Assembly (NCBI GenBank): GCA_027078365.1
Contig: JALWYQ010000029.1
Location: forward strand, 1-54,320
Length of the DNA: 54,320 nucleotides
Origin: Phycisphaerae bacterium
GTDB lineage: Bacteria > Planctomycetota > Phycisphaerae > Sedimentisphaerales > Sedimentisphaeraceae
Direction: 5' to 3'
Below the pieces are notes generated by a model. The model did no database searches, had not been told where the DNA came from, and was given only the letters and a program-made list of their open reading frames with translations. Within the stretch, counting starts at the first letter, position 1. The number at the start of each line of letters is the position of its first letter. A program made the translations under genes and the position numbers. Positions 1 to 8,184 of the stretch are shown piece after piece.

Positions 1-265
1 TATTTTCCCTCTTTTAAATTGGAAAAATCAAAAATCCCTTATTCTTTAAAACTCGATAACAAAAATTTTAATTTTATTTTTTTCAAAATATGTCGCCTAA
101 CGTTTGTGTAAACTCTATTGTGCTTATTTCCCTATATTGGTGGGCTAAACACGACTGTGTATATTTTTCTTTTATCATTTCTCTATTCATCGGAATTACT
201 CTTCTATGTATAACAACTAGCATCAGTGCGCCGTTTTTGGGCATCACCTGGGCGTTTGTTAGATT

Positions 266-1339
266 TCACCAGTTATCGTCATTTTCATCTACAAATACGG
301 CAATGCCATCAGATAGTCCAGCTACACAGAACTCTGTTTCATCTATATCTTTGAGTTCACCATCTTCAATCTTATAAGAAAAACCTAATTCCACGGTAAA
401 CGTTTTAGTTGTTGCCCCGCTATGCGTAGTTGTTCCAAACGTATAGATGCTGCCATCCTCTTTATCATAAACGCCGCCATTAAAATCAGGGCCCGTCACT
501 GTATATTCAATATCAACATCTACATCAAATGTTGTCAAACACTCCTCCTCATCTACACAAACAACAGTAGGCTCGAAATCATGAACTTGAATCACATTAA
601 AATCATCAACCTCTGAATCTTCCCATGGCGCTTCATTGTAAGCCCACGAGTCATTAATTAGCTCTTCTATTTTGTTTTTGATGTCTCCATCTATGGATGA
701 TAAGTATTTTTTAACAAGCTCTGTTATTGTACTTTCATGCTCATTATAGATGTCTAGGAATTTATCAAGAGTGTCAATTAAGATTAGGTTCTTGCTAGAG
801 CTACAGAACTCTTTCAGATCTGAGTCATCAGATATTACATATACTTTTTCCGCACCAACTTCATTAAGTATGGAAAAAAGTGATATAGCATCAGGAAATT
901 CGGACTTCTTTTTGCCTTCACCAAAAGGAGGCCTCTTACCAAAATAGAGGTCTAAGATATCTTCTGCATTAATTGAGGAAGCGTCTAGAATATTGGTATT
1001 TGATTTAGCCAAGAACTCCTTGAATACAGATAAAGATTTTTTATGTACTTCATCTTTATCTATCTCGTTGAATAAGGCTTTTATACTCTCGTCATCAATT
1101 TTTTCTAATAACCGAGCTTTTCTTCTAAAGTCTTGAAGTGAGGACAAGGCTTCTTGAATAAAAGTTTGTATTTTCGACTCCACCTCTCGTTTGACAACGG
1201 TCGTTGTTAAATGAAAAAGCTTTTTATCCTTGCACAGCTCAAGAAATGACCCCAATGCTGAGTGATTGAGATTCAATCCCATCCTCACAAAGGATTGAGT
1301 ATCAATAAATACTTTACGAGATTCTAATTCCATAATCAT
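266..1339 (-). CDS. PIN-domain (DUF4935-like) putative nuclease
   Basis: This 357-residue protein opens with a PIN-type strand (VFIDTQSF, residues about 10-17). A conserved acidic/basic helix follows (KREVESKI, about 50), then FPDAISL (about 148) and VISDDSDL (about 168). These are the positions where PIN nucleases carry their metal-binding acidic residues, and the arrangement resembles the DUF4935/PIN_12 group, so an Mg-dependent ribonuclease is likely. The C-terminal half (about 230-357) is very acidic and beta-rich and is not something I recognise. ATG codons lie at 1339 and 1333; neither has a clear Shine-Dalgarno. No antitoxin-like small gene is next to it, so a VapC-type toxin is not supported. 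It stands alone at the left edge, and nothing is recognised in 1-265. Confidence 0.6.
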   Translation of the reverse strand: MIMELESRKVFIDTQSFVRMGLNLNHSALGSFLELCKDKKLFHLTTTVVKREVESKIQTFIQEALSSLQDFRRKARLLEKIDDESIKALFNEIDKDEVHKKSLSVFKEFLAKSNTNILDASSINAEDILDLYFGKRPPFGEGKKKSEFPDAISLFSILNEVGAEKVYVISDDSDLKEFCSSSKNLILIDTLDKFLDIYNEHESTITELVKKYLSSIDGDIKNKIEELINDSWAYNEAPWEDSEVDDFNVIQVHDFEPTVVCVDEEECLTTFDVDVDIEYTVTGPDFNGGVYDKEDGSIYTFGTTTHSGATTKTFTVELGFSYKIEDGELKDIDETEFCVAGLSDGIAVFVDENDDNW

Positions 1340-1387
1340 TTGTAAAATCTAACAAATTATTAGTTCGTTTCTTTATATCTTATTAGC

Positions 1388-1472
1388 AATGTTAGCAGAT
1401 AAATCAGAATTGTTAAGATAAAAGATTGTTTAGCCCATTCAGAATAGTCGCAACTTCATGCATCCACTTTGC
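1388..1472. repeat. Dispersed intergenic repeat, copy A
   Basis: This copy shares a core (AGATAAATCAGAATTGTTAA, followed by an AAAAGATTG-like stretch and a CATTCA-like stretch) with copies at about 2908-2963 and 7800-7884. It lies just beyond the 3' end of the pectate lyase gene. With copy B at that gene's 5' side, it brackets the lyase in direct orientation. The homology with copy C continues into the imperfect AGTCGC region. No coding role was seen. Confidence 0.7.
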
Positions 1473-1513
1473 ATTTTGCACTGGCCAATTATTCAAAATA
1501 GGAATTCTAGCTT

Positions 1514-2860
1514 CTATTCAATGGGTACGCAGCAATCAAATAAGATGCTATCACTTTTTAGTTTTAGAAAATCACTCTCGGGTATTGTTCCGTCGATGTT
1601 TCTATCGCCGGTTATGATTGTGTCGTCGGTGCTTAGGAAATTGTCTTCAATTCCTTCAGCGTTGGGGGCGATGAGGTTCCATGAGTTTGTTTTGTTATTG
1701 ATGATGCTTGTTAGTAGAATGTCGTTGACGGTTGTTACAGCAGAGATACAGCTTTGAAGGTCGTGAATTTCTGGGCCGCCGCCATAGTTGCTGAACTTGA
1801 AGTTTCTGTAATTGTTATAGCCACAACAGTTGTAAAGAACTTGAGGCAGAGTTGAGTCGTTGTAATCAAAGCCATTCCGGCGGTTGCCCCAAGCGAGGCA
1901 ATTTCTCAAGACGTGTATGTCGCTTTGGGTTTTGTTGATGCCAAGCTTAAAGCCGTTGCCGTCTCCGTTGTGCGTTCCGTTTTTATAGGAGAGACAATTA
2001 GTAAGATGAACTGGATAAGTAGCCTTCCACATATCAAATCCATCATCGGAATTATTCCAAGCACGGCAGCTGGTGAATGAATTGTTTGGACCTGGTGTGG
2101 AAACTTGCCCATTAACCCCAAAACCATCTGCGTTACTGCCTCCGCTGCCGCTATCATACATATCGTAGGCGTCGCAATTGATTATCTCATTGTTGCTTGA
2201 AGCGTTGCCTATATATAAGCCCGTATAGTAATGGCCGTGGAATGCGCAGTTGATTATTTTGTTATGAGATGCGTATTTAATTGTTAGCCCAGCACTTCCG
2301 TGAGCAAAGTCCAACCCTTCGATGATATACCAATCATTTCTGAGCCGAAACCTTCCACCAGCATCGGTCTGACCTGCCCCTTCTAATATAACCTTTTCAT
2401 GGTTGTATGCCTTAATGGTTATTGGAGCCTCTTGTGTACCTGAGCGTTGAGTAATCTGATCGAGCCTATACACACCTGCCCTGATATAAACTGTATCACC
2501 CGGCTCGACGATTAATAGAGCGTTGGCTATCGTCTTGAATGGAGCGTTGATAGAGCCGTCATTTGAATCATTACCGCTATTGGATACGTAATAGAAATGA
2601 TGCGCCTCATCAAGCCACTCGTTAGCCAAAACTGCAAAATCGCTAAGTAGATAATTTGTAAGCCACTGCGATGCAAAGATGTTAAGGTCTGCCACATTGA
2701 CAATACAGTCATCGTTAATATCCATTTCGAGAGGCGGGTTGCAATCTGAAGTTTTGTTAGTATTGAGTGCGTTTACCTCCACACCTATTACATCTGCGCA
2801 GATGCAAGTGAAGGTTAAGAAAAGAATTAAAATAGACACTCGCTTTAATGACATTCTCAT
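1514..2860 (-). CDS. Secreted pectate lyase, PL9-type right-handed beta-helix, with dockerin-like segment
   Basis: The likely start is ATG at 2860, preceded by TGAGGTG; an upstream TTG at 2872 overlaps that ribosome-binding site. The protein has 448 residues: a signal peptide (about 1-25), a dockerin-like calcium segment (DINDDCIVNVADLN, about 47-60, then a second half ending near 83), then a parallel beta-helix. The helix begins with YYVSNSGND and APFKTI motifs typical of secreted lyases. The PL9 active-site layout is visible: Asp245 (NADGFG), Asp272/Asp273/Asp276 (SDDGFD) and Lys305 (DGNGFKLG). These match the calcium ligands and catalytic base known for Dickeya Pel9A, so beta-elimination of polygalacturonate is the likely reaction, outside the cytoplasm. 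The dockerin-like part may anchor it to the surface or a partner. It is flanked by repeat copies A and B. Confidence 0.8.
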   Translation of the reverse strand: MRMSLKRVSILILFLTFTCICADVIGVEVNALNTNKTSDCNPPLEMDINDDCIVNVADLNIFASQWLTNYLLSDFAVLANEWLDEAHHFYYVSNSGNDSNDGSINAPFKTIANALLIVEPGDTVYIRAGVYRLDQITQRSGTQEAPITIKAYNHEKVILEGAGQTDAGGRFRLRNDWYIIEGLDFAHGSAGLTIKYASHNKIINCAFHGHYYTGLYIGNASSNNEIINCDAYDMYDSGSGGSNADGFGVNGQVSTPGPNNSFTSCRAWNNSDDGFDMWKATYPVHLTNCLSYKNGTHNGDGNGFKLGINKTQSDIHVLRNCLAWGNRRNGFDYNDSTLPQVLYNCCGYNNYRNFKFSNYGGGPEIHDLQSCISAVTTVNDILLTSIINNKTNSWNLIAPNAEGIEDNFLSTDDTIITGDRNIDGTIPESDFLKLKSDSILFDCCVPIE

Positions 2861-2907
2861 TTTGCACCTCAAAATAGAATTCCAAACAATTCCTAGGCTA
2901 CTTAACT

Positions 2908-2963
2908 ATGCTAGCAGATAAATCAGAATTGTTAAGAGAAAAGATTACTTGACTCATTCAAAA
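2908..2963. repeat. Dispersed intergenic repeat, copy B
   Basis: This copy shares AGATAAATCAGAATTGTTAA with copy A at 1388 and closely resembles copy C at 7800. It lies upstream of the pectate lyase and just before the terminator of the DegT operon, in the same orientation as copy A. Confidence 0.7.
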
Positions 2964-2964
2964 C

Positions 2965-3005
2965 AAAAAAAGCCAAGCCTCAAAATTGAGAGCTTGGCTT
3001 TTTTT
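2965..3005 (-). terminator. Intrinsic terminator of the DegT operon
   Basis: The arms GCCAAGC (2972-2978) and GCTTGGC (2992-2998) enclose a second complementary pair (CTCAA/TTGAG). A-rich and T-rich tracts flank the hairpin on both sides, so it can work in both directions. It begins 12 bp after the aminotransferase stop codon at 3017. Confidence 0.85.
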
Positions 3006-3016
3006 ATCTAGTTTAC

Positions 3017-4348
3017 TTATTTCTTCTTTTTGAATGCGTTGCTGTAGCCACCTTCTGTTTTTTGGTGGGTATCGCCTTCTAGCAAGTCTTGGTAATTCGC
3101 TGCTACCTTTGCAAACACATCTGCGTACTCTTTGATGATTTCTGGCTTGTAGTGTTTGAACCATGGAATCATGCAAACCTTGTCGTTAATGTTAGAACCG
3201 ACTGGGAAGTCTTCGTCAGACTGATTCTCAATCGTTACGCCATCTGGTAGGTTTGCGATTCTTGTTGGCTTGCCATGTCCGTACACGTCCATTTCAGTCA
3301 GAAGAGGATGGTCGTGAAGTGGTTTATTACAGCCAGCGAAGCACTCAACACCTTCAGCCTTTACTGCATCGACAAATCTCTGGACACTGAGCCCGCCAAG
3401 CTCTTGTGAGTTGTAGTGCATCAATGGAAGATACCATCCGCCCTTAGTGCTTCCGCTATCTTTAGCAGGACGCACTGTAGTGAGACCAGGTATTTCGTCT
3501 AGAAGATCGCAGAAGTAAGTCATGGCCTTGTCGATTTCAGCGAACTGCTCTCTGTACATTGTTAGCTGTACGCGTCCAAAAGCACTTGTTAGCTGGTGCA
3601 TACGATATTTGTATCCGCCTGCTGGTAGGCCCGTATATTTCTTGAGATGCTCTAACTCAATCTTAGGGTGTCTTGAGTAGTGGCCAAATAGTAGCGCTCT
3701 TTCATAAACCTCTTGGTCGTTGGTGAACATTATTCCACCCTCACCAATCGCAAAAGATTTACCCGTCATCAGTGAGAATCCAGAAGCGTCGCCAATAGTG
3801 CCTGTCTCTTTACCTTTGTACAATGCAGCATGTGAGTGAGAACAATCTTCAAATACTTTCACTCCGTGCTTTCTAGCGACTGCCATGATAGCGTCCATAT
3901 CGGCCGGCATACCGCAATAGTGAACGACTACAATCGCTTTAGTTCTTGGAGTTATTCTCTTTTCAATGTCTTTTGCACTAACGCAGAGCGTGTCTGGTTC
4001 GATATCTGCAAAAACTGGTGTTGCGCCAAGTGAATAAACCTGAAGAACAGATGCCCAGTACGTGATAGTCGGACAAATCACTTCATCTCCAACACCAACA
4101 CCAAGTCCATAAAGACCGCAGTGAATCGCCGCTGTACCTGTGTTGCAAGCAAGAGCGTAGTTCATGCCGATATCTTTAGCGTACTCGTCTTCAAATTTCA
4201 TAGTAACGTCAGTACCGCTCATGTTGCCTGCGCGGAGTACTTCTAGTACTGCTTCTTCGTGTGCCTTAGTAACGATAGGCCACTTAAAGAGGCTTTTGTG
4301 ATCGTCTTTTATTTTCTTGTCGCCGCCAAGAATTGCTAGTTCACTCAT
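3017..4348 (-). CDS. DegT/DnrJ/EryC1/StrS-family PLP aminotransferase
   Basis: This 443-residue fold-type I aminotransferase has the DegT landmarks. Asp168 (VFEDCSHS) would hold the pyridine nitrogen of PLP. Lys197 (MTGKSFAIGEGG) would form the Schiff base, and a substrate/cofactor loop carries NTGTAAIH (69-76). The family transaminates keto-sugars or ketocyclitols with glutamate or glutamine. ATG at 4348 has AGGA eight bases upstream. It is the last gene of a minus-strand operon with a LacI regulator, an amidohydrolase and a Gfo/Idh/MocA dehydrogenase. A dehydrogenase/aminotransferase pair would make or break an amino-sugar or aminocyclitol. The LacI regulator and amidohydrolase favour a catabolic role (inference). 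The exact substrate cannot be read from the sequence. The tail is lysine-rich (FKKKK). Confidence 0.8.
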   Translation of the reverse strand: MSELAILGGDKKIKDDHKSLFKWPIVTKAHEEAVLEVLRAGNMSGTDVTMKFEDEYAKDIGMNYALACNTGTAAIHCGLYGLGVGVGDEVICPTITYWASVLQVYSLGATPVFADIEPDTLCVSAKDIEKRITPRTKAIVVVHYCGMPADMDAIMAVARKHGVKVFEDCSHSHAALYKGKETGTIGDASGFSLMTGKSFAIGEGGIMFTNDQEVYERALLFGHYSRHPKIELEHLKKYTGLPAGGYKYRMHQLTSAFGRVQLTMYREQFAEIDKAMTYFCDLLDEIPGLTTVRPAKDSGSTKGGWYLPLMHYNSQELGGLSVQRFVDAVKAEGVECFAGCNKPLHDHPLLTEMDVYGHGKPTRIANLPDGVTIENQSDEDFPVGSNINDKVCMIPWFKHYKPEIIKEYADVFAKVAANYQDLLEGDTHQKTEGGYSNAFKKKK

Positions 4349-4372
4349 TTTGTTTATCCTTTTTATAAATTT

Positions 4373-5512
4373 CTAATTTGCGAAAAACTTTTTTGCTTCT
4401 TCAACATCAAGAGGTAATGCTATCTCTTTACCGGTCGCCGCAGACATCTGCGCCGCCCAACCGATCTGCGCAATTATGGATGAATTGCTAAAGCTAAGGA
4501 ATGATTTCTTGTTTTCCTTAACACAAGTAATAAAATGCTCAATGCAACTATCTAACCTTGCGTTAGCCGCTTCACCTGTATCGGAGAGGAATTTATCCTC
4601 TGACCAGATTAGATTCTCAAAACCATCAGCTTTACATTTTTCTTTATTCAATGGCCAAACCCACTCGCCTTTGGTGGCCTCGTTGCAGAATCTTACCTTG
4701 TTCTCTACTTGCAACTGTTGATTCTCAAATACAAAACCACCCTTTGTTCCTGAGACATTGTGATACAAATCAAAGCCCTTGGCTGTTTCGATATCACCAA
4801 AACAGAAACCTGTTGCTCCGTTATCGAATTTGATTACGATGTTATAGATTGGAGGGCTCTCGAATCCTTTTAGCTGAGACTCTAACTCTGTTGCATAAAC
4901 TGCCACCGGTTTAGCCTGCGGGCTCATAATATGAACTATCGCAGAAAGTGAGTGTATTGTTCCCATTCCAATAGAGTCGCCCATAACCTCTTTGCTGAGC
5001 TTCCATTTTGCCGGACCTGCTACATTGATTGGATAGCGATAGTTAATTTGAATCTGTGTAATCTTTCCAAGTTCATCTCTAGCTATCATGCCTCTGATGT
5101 CATTTTGCATTGGATCAAAACACATTAGATAGTTGACGTATGTCTTCAATGCTGGGTTCTTTTTTTCCACCTCAATCTGTGTGCAATAATCATCAAATGA
5201 TGTAGCGCAAGGCTTTTCACAGAAAACATGCTTTCCAGCTTCCATCGCTTGGATAGATTGCTCACCGTGGAAACCGTTTGGGCTCACAAGCCACACGGCA
5301 TCAATGTCAGGGTTGTCGATAATCTTTTGATAACTATCTACAAGAATGCTCTCGTCAAGTGAGAGTTCTTTTAACACTTCTTTGCCGCGTTCAACGTTTA
5401 CTTCGAAAAGCATCTCGATTTGCGCATCGCTTCGTGCGGCAATCTTTGCCATCTGAGCGCTGCCCATTCCGCCTGCTCCAACAAATCCAATCTTTACTTT
5501 GTCCATTTTCAT
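4373..5512 (-). CDS. Gfo/Idh/MocA-family NAD(P)-dependent oxidoreductase
   Basis: The likely start is ATG at 5512 (protein begins MKMDKVKIGF), chosen because AAGGA lies just upstream; a longer reading from 5542 has no such site. The Rossmann motif GFVGAGGMGSA is at the N terminus, and CEKPCA (near 100) is the family's EKP motif, whose lysine contacts cofactor and substrate. The C-terminal alpha/beta domain is typical. Such enzymes oxidise hydroxyls of sugars, inositols or their derivatives. It is 24 bp upstream of the DegT aminotransferase and downstream of the amidohydrolase, so it probably supplies the keto substrate for transamination or uses its product (inference). Confidence 0.82.
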   Translation of the reverse strand: MKMDKVKIGFVGAGGMGSAQMAKIAARSDAQIEMLFEVNVERGKEVLKELSLDESILVDSYQKIIDNPDIDAVWLVSPNGFHGEQSIQAMEAGKHVFCEKPCATSFDDYCTQIEVEKKNPALKTYVNYLMCFDPMQNDIRGMIARDELGKITQIQINYRYPINVAGPAKWKLSKEVMGDSIGMGTIHSLSAIVHIMSPQAKPVAVYATELESQLKGFESPPIYNIVIKFDNGATGFCFGDIETAKGFDLYHNVSGTKGGFVFENQQLQVENKVRFCNEATKGEWVWPLNKEKCKADGFENLIWSEDKFLSDTGEAANARLDSCIEHFITCVKENKKSFLSFSNSSIIAQIGWAAQMSAATGKEIALPLDVEEAKKFFAN

Positions 5513-5599
5513 TTTTTCCTTTTTATTTTTTAAATTGCTCAAAGCTCAATACTAAAACAAACTCAAAACATAATACACGAGCCAACACTCAACTCGCGC

Positions 5600-6499
5600 C
5601 TACACAATGCCAAGGTCTAACGCATCGTTTACGTTTTTCCACATAATTTTCTCGTACGCTGCCTCGCTTATTTTTTTATCATCTCTAGCAGCCTTAAACC
5701 ATTCAACATGATTTAGTTCGTTAATCACTGAACAGGCATCAAAGCCCAGCATCAACCTGTCTTGGAATTCTTCTATGAACTTATAGGCATACTCAGGGTC
5801 GCGGGTGAGAGCGCAGAGACCGCTATTTGCAGATAAATCGCCGTATAGATTCGGATACTTACGCATCAGCTCTGCAACCCTACCTTCAGGAGTAACCTTG
5901 CCAGTTGGATATTGATGTTTCGTTTCAGCGTTAACATCTGCACTTATCTCACTCCAAAAAGCCGTAGAGTGGCCAAAGAATTTCAATTTCGGAAATTTGC
6001 TCAGGCATTTTTCAAGCCCATGAAGCCCGAGATCGTCAATAACACCGTAGCCATCAAAATCTTCTGTGATGGTGTGGAACGTTATCGCAAGGCCTACATG
6101 CTGACACGCTTCCAAAAACATCTGCATCAGTGGGTTTTCCCAAGGCATCCTAACAACCATCTCGCCGACCCCTTTGCAACCGAGTTGTTTGTATTGGTCA
6201 AGAAGGAATATGTAGTCGGCTACTTCAATCTTATCTGGATGCTTGGCGAGCCTTGGGTCGATATTACAAAATGGGATAAATCTATCTGGATACATCTTGC
6301 AGATTTCTAAGATCTCGCCCATGCTCTGGCACTCTACTGGTGTTTCTGCGCCATTAAGCGGCAGTATAATCGCCTTATCGACACCTTTAGCGTCCATAAA
6401 GGCAATCTGATCTTCAACAGACATAAAAGTTGTCTTTACATATTTGTTAGCTAATATTTTTGGCGCCAAAAAAACATGTGCGTGGCAGTCTATAATCAT
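5600..6499 (-). CDS. Amidohydrolase_2 (ACMSD/LigW-like TIM-barrel) family protein
   Basis: This 299-residue metal-dependent hydrolase has all the expected ligand positions: His6 and His8 (CHAH), His142 (TFHTI), His177 (FFGHSTA) and Asp254 (LMLGFDACS). It therefore looks catalytically intact. The family hydrolyses lactones and amides or decarboxylates aromatic and sugar acids. AAGGAA precedes the ATG. It sits 16 bp after the lacI-type gene and before the oxidoreductase, so it is probably co-transcribed. A lactonase or amide hydrolase step next to the sugar dehydrogenase is plausible but unproven. Confidence 0.75.
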   Translation of the reverse strand: MIIDCHAHVFLAPKILANKYVKTTFMSVEDQIAFMDAKGVDKAIILPLNGAETPVECQSMGEILEICKMYPDRFIPFCNIDPRLAKHPDKIEVADYIFLLDQYKQLGCKGVGEMVVRMPWENPLMQMFLEACQHVGLAITFHTITEDFDGYGVIDDLGLHGLEKCLSKFPKLKFFGHSTAFWSEISADVNAETKHQYPTGKVTPEGRVAELMRKYPNLYGDLSANSGLCALTRDPEYAYKFIEEFQDRLMLGFDACSVINELNHVEWFKAARDDKKISEAAYEKIMWKNVNDALDLGIV

Positions 6500-6515
6500 T
6501 TCTTGTTCCTTTTGT

Positions 6516-7511
6516 CTAAACCGATTTTCCTGGTATAATTTTGTGTTTTAATTGTTTGTGAATGAAGTCGCCATCTGGCTTTTCAAGCCGAGAGTTTGTC
6601 AACGTAACAGCCTCAGATACAATCTCTTCAATCGGCTGGGCAATTGTCGTAAGTGGAACTCTAAGGTGTTTTGCGTACGGCAGATAATCGTAGCTAATAA
6701 TCGCAAGCTCTTCTGGCACAGAAACGCCAGCATCTGAGAGCATAGTTAAAAATTCAACCGCAACCGGAGAGTCGCCAAAAATGATAGCACTAAACTTGCC
6801 CTTATTCTCAAGAACAAATTCAAGCAACTCTGGCAATCCCTTCTCAATAGTCACCGATTTAAACGGAGACAAGATTTCCACTGCCCCCCTCTCAGCGATT
6901 CTCTTCTTGCAGCCATCTGCAAAATAAGATTCCTCGTCTGCGCAGACCAAAATCTTTTTATGCCCATGCTCAATTAAATAGTCAATCCCCAGATTAGCCG
7001 CCTCATAACGGTCAAGAGCAACGTAATCACATTCAAGCAAATCGTTCGGCTGACAACCAACTAAGATTGTAGGCTTACCCAAAAGCCATTCTGGCATCTT
7101 CGTCACAAACTCACGCACGATAACCATTGCATCAACATTTAAAAGCTCAAGAGTTTTAACCCAAGGAGAAGTGTACCACGAACCACTGTGATTTTGCCCA
7201 AGCCCCAAGATAGGAGAATATTGCGATGATCTTAGCTCTGTAACAAGCCCATTTGCAATTTCAGTTCTAACCGAATCGTGCAATGTACTTGCATAAACAC
7301 CGATAAGCCCACTCTTACCAGTCGTGAGATTTCGAGCAATTAAATTCGGCTTATAACCTAGCTGCTTCGCTTTTTTCTGTATAGACGAAATCGTATCCTT
7401 AGGCAATCTGCGCGAACCCTTCATGGCAAGGCTAACAGTATTCTTAGAATAACCTGTTGCCTCGGCGATATCCTGAAGCGTTACTTTCTTTTTTTGAATT
7501 CTCTTTGCCAT
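6516..7511 (-). CDS. LacI-family transcriptional regulator
   Basis: This 331-residue protein has an N-terminal helix-turn-helix of LacI type (VTLQDIAEATGYSKNTVS, residues about 10-27), a hinge helix (YKPNLIARNLTTGKSGLIGV) and a periplasmic-binding-protein-like sensor domain. It is the first gene of the operon amidohydrolase > oxidoreductase > aminotransferase and is only 16 bp from the next gene, so it likely controls its own operon. A pseudo-palindrome with a central CG lies 39-52 bp upstream of its start. The effector is unknown; sugar or sugar-acid ligands are usual for the family. Confidence 0.88.
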   Translation of the reverse strand: MAKRIQKKKVTLQDIAEATGYSKNTVSLAMKGSRRLPKDTISSIQKKAKQLGYKPNLIARNLTTGKSGLIGVYASTLHDSVRTEIANGLVTELRSSQYSPILGLGQNHSGSWYTSPWVKTLELLNVDAMVIVREFVTKMPEWLLGKPTILVGCQPNDLLECDYVALDRYEAANLGIDYLIEHGHKKILVCADEESYFADGCKKRIAERGAVEILSPFKSVTIEKGLPELLEFVLENKGKFSAIIFGDSPVAVEFLTMLSDAGVSVPEELAIISYDYLPYAKHLRVPLTTIAQPIEEIVSEAVTLTNSRLEKPDGDFIHKQLKHKIIPGKSV

Positions 7512-7549
7512 AAATCTGCCTAATGAAAATCATCTTTCCACCCAAACTA

Positions 7550-7563
7550 TATTACCGATAATA
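7550..7563. promoter_or_regulatory. Possible LacI-type operator
   Basis: The site is a 14-bp pseudo-palindrome with arms TATTA/TAATA around CCGA, placing CG at the centre as in many LacI-family operators. It lies just upstream of the lacI-type gene (start 7511). Support is positional and by symmetry only. Confidence 0.35.
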
Positions 7564-7799
7564 CAAACACAAGAAGAAATCCCCATATTTAGCTAAAAAA
7601 AAGATTTTTATCCCAAGAAGGATTAGTGAACGAAACTTCCCTTTCGACTTAAACCCTTATTATTTAATAACTTAAGTCACTGGCGTGTGTATGTATAATT
7701 CACTGCTATCGTGGAGAATAAGGTAGCGATGGAGATTTTTTTCATTGGCTATGCCGAGATGTCAAAAGAAAAGTAGCTATTCCATTAGATCTGAGCCAC

Positions 7800-7884
7800 A
7801 ATGTTAGAAGATAAATCGGGATTGCCAAGAGAAAGGATTGTCTGACTCATTCAAAGTAGTCGCTACTTTATGTATTCACTTCGT
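7800..7884. repeat. Dispersed intergenic repeat, copy C
   Basis: This copy matches copies A (1388) and B (2908) through the AGATAAATC...ATTG...AAGA...AAAGGATTG...CATTCA block. It continues into the AGTCGC/ACTT segment seen in copy A. It leads straight into the hairpin array. Confidence 0.65.
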
Positions 7885-7976
7885 GAGAAGTGAACCTGGG
7901 AGCGCGGAGCCCCAGCTCCGCACCTATTCCACTTTGTTAAAAGTGGATGCATGCGGTTGTGAGCAACCGCAATGCA
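7853..7976. repeat. Array of five consecutive short hairpins
   Basis: Five inverted repeats lie head to tail. They are AAAGTAG/CTACTTT (7853-7869), TTCACTTC/GAAGTGAA with loop GTGA (7875-7894), GCGGAGC/GCTCCGC with loop CCCA (7904-7921), TCCACTTT/AAAGTGGA with loop GTTA (7928-7947), and TGCGGTTG/CAACCGCA with loop TGAG (7952-7971). The last can be lengthened by TGCAT/ATGCA with one bulge. Four of the five have four-base loops. Function is unknown; a REP-type palindrome cluster or a structured 3' UTR are possibilities. Confidence 0.75.
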
Positions 7977-8184
7977 AAAGTTAAAGAGCGGTGTAGCGCA
8001 GGCTATTTTTAAGCAAAGCAATCTTTTATTCATGAGCTTTCCTTGCTTGTAAGTTGTATGTTGCGCTTTTATTGAGCGTTTTAAGCAAAGCTATTTGTAG
8101 GCTCTATTTCGCTAGCTAAAGCGTTTTTAAAATTGCAGTGTTTTATTCGCTTTCCTTGCGGAGCTGGGGCTCCGCGCTCCCAGG
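7895..8184. repeat. Perfect 28-bp inverted repeat, arms 7895-7922 and 8157-8184
   Basis: The left arm begins CCTGGGAGCGCGGAGCCCCA and its exact reverse complement is at 8157-8184, about 234 bp away. Each arm contains its own hairpin (GCGGAGC/GCTCCGC). This GGGAGCGCGGAGC-type palindrome looks REP-like. The right arm lies inside the 3' end of the MFS gene. Confidence 0.85.

Larger units (their letters stand above)
7512..8142. other. Non-coding, repeat-rich region between lacI and the MFS gene
   Basis: About 630 bp hold the lacI promoter region, repeat copy C (7800-7884), a run of five hairpins (7853-7976), and most of a long inverted repeat whose second arm enters the MFS gene. A degenerate direct repeat is also present: AAGCAAAGC followed by TTTATTC and CTTTCCTTGC near 8013-8042, echoed near 8137-8160. 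No convincing gene was seen on either strand. Confidence 0.7.

Noticed and set aside
90..377. 95-codon frame on the plus strand at the left edge
   Set aside because: It overlaps the PIN gene in antisense, has no family resemblance and no good ribosome-binding site.
266..1339. PIN protein as the toxin of a VapBC pair
   Set aside because: No antitoxin-like gene lies beside it, and the protein is far larger than VapC toxins.
5912..6310. 132-codon frame antisense to the amidohydrolase gene
   Set aside because: It lies fully opposite a gene with intact catalytic motifs and has no recognisable domain.
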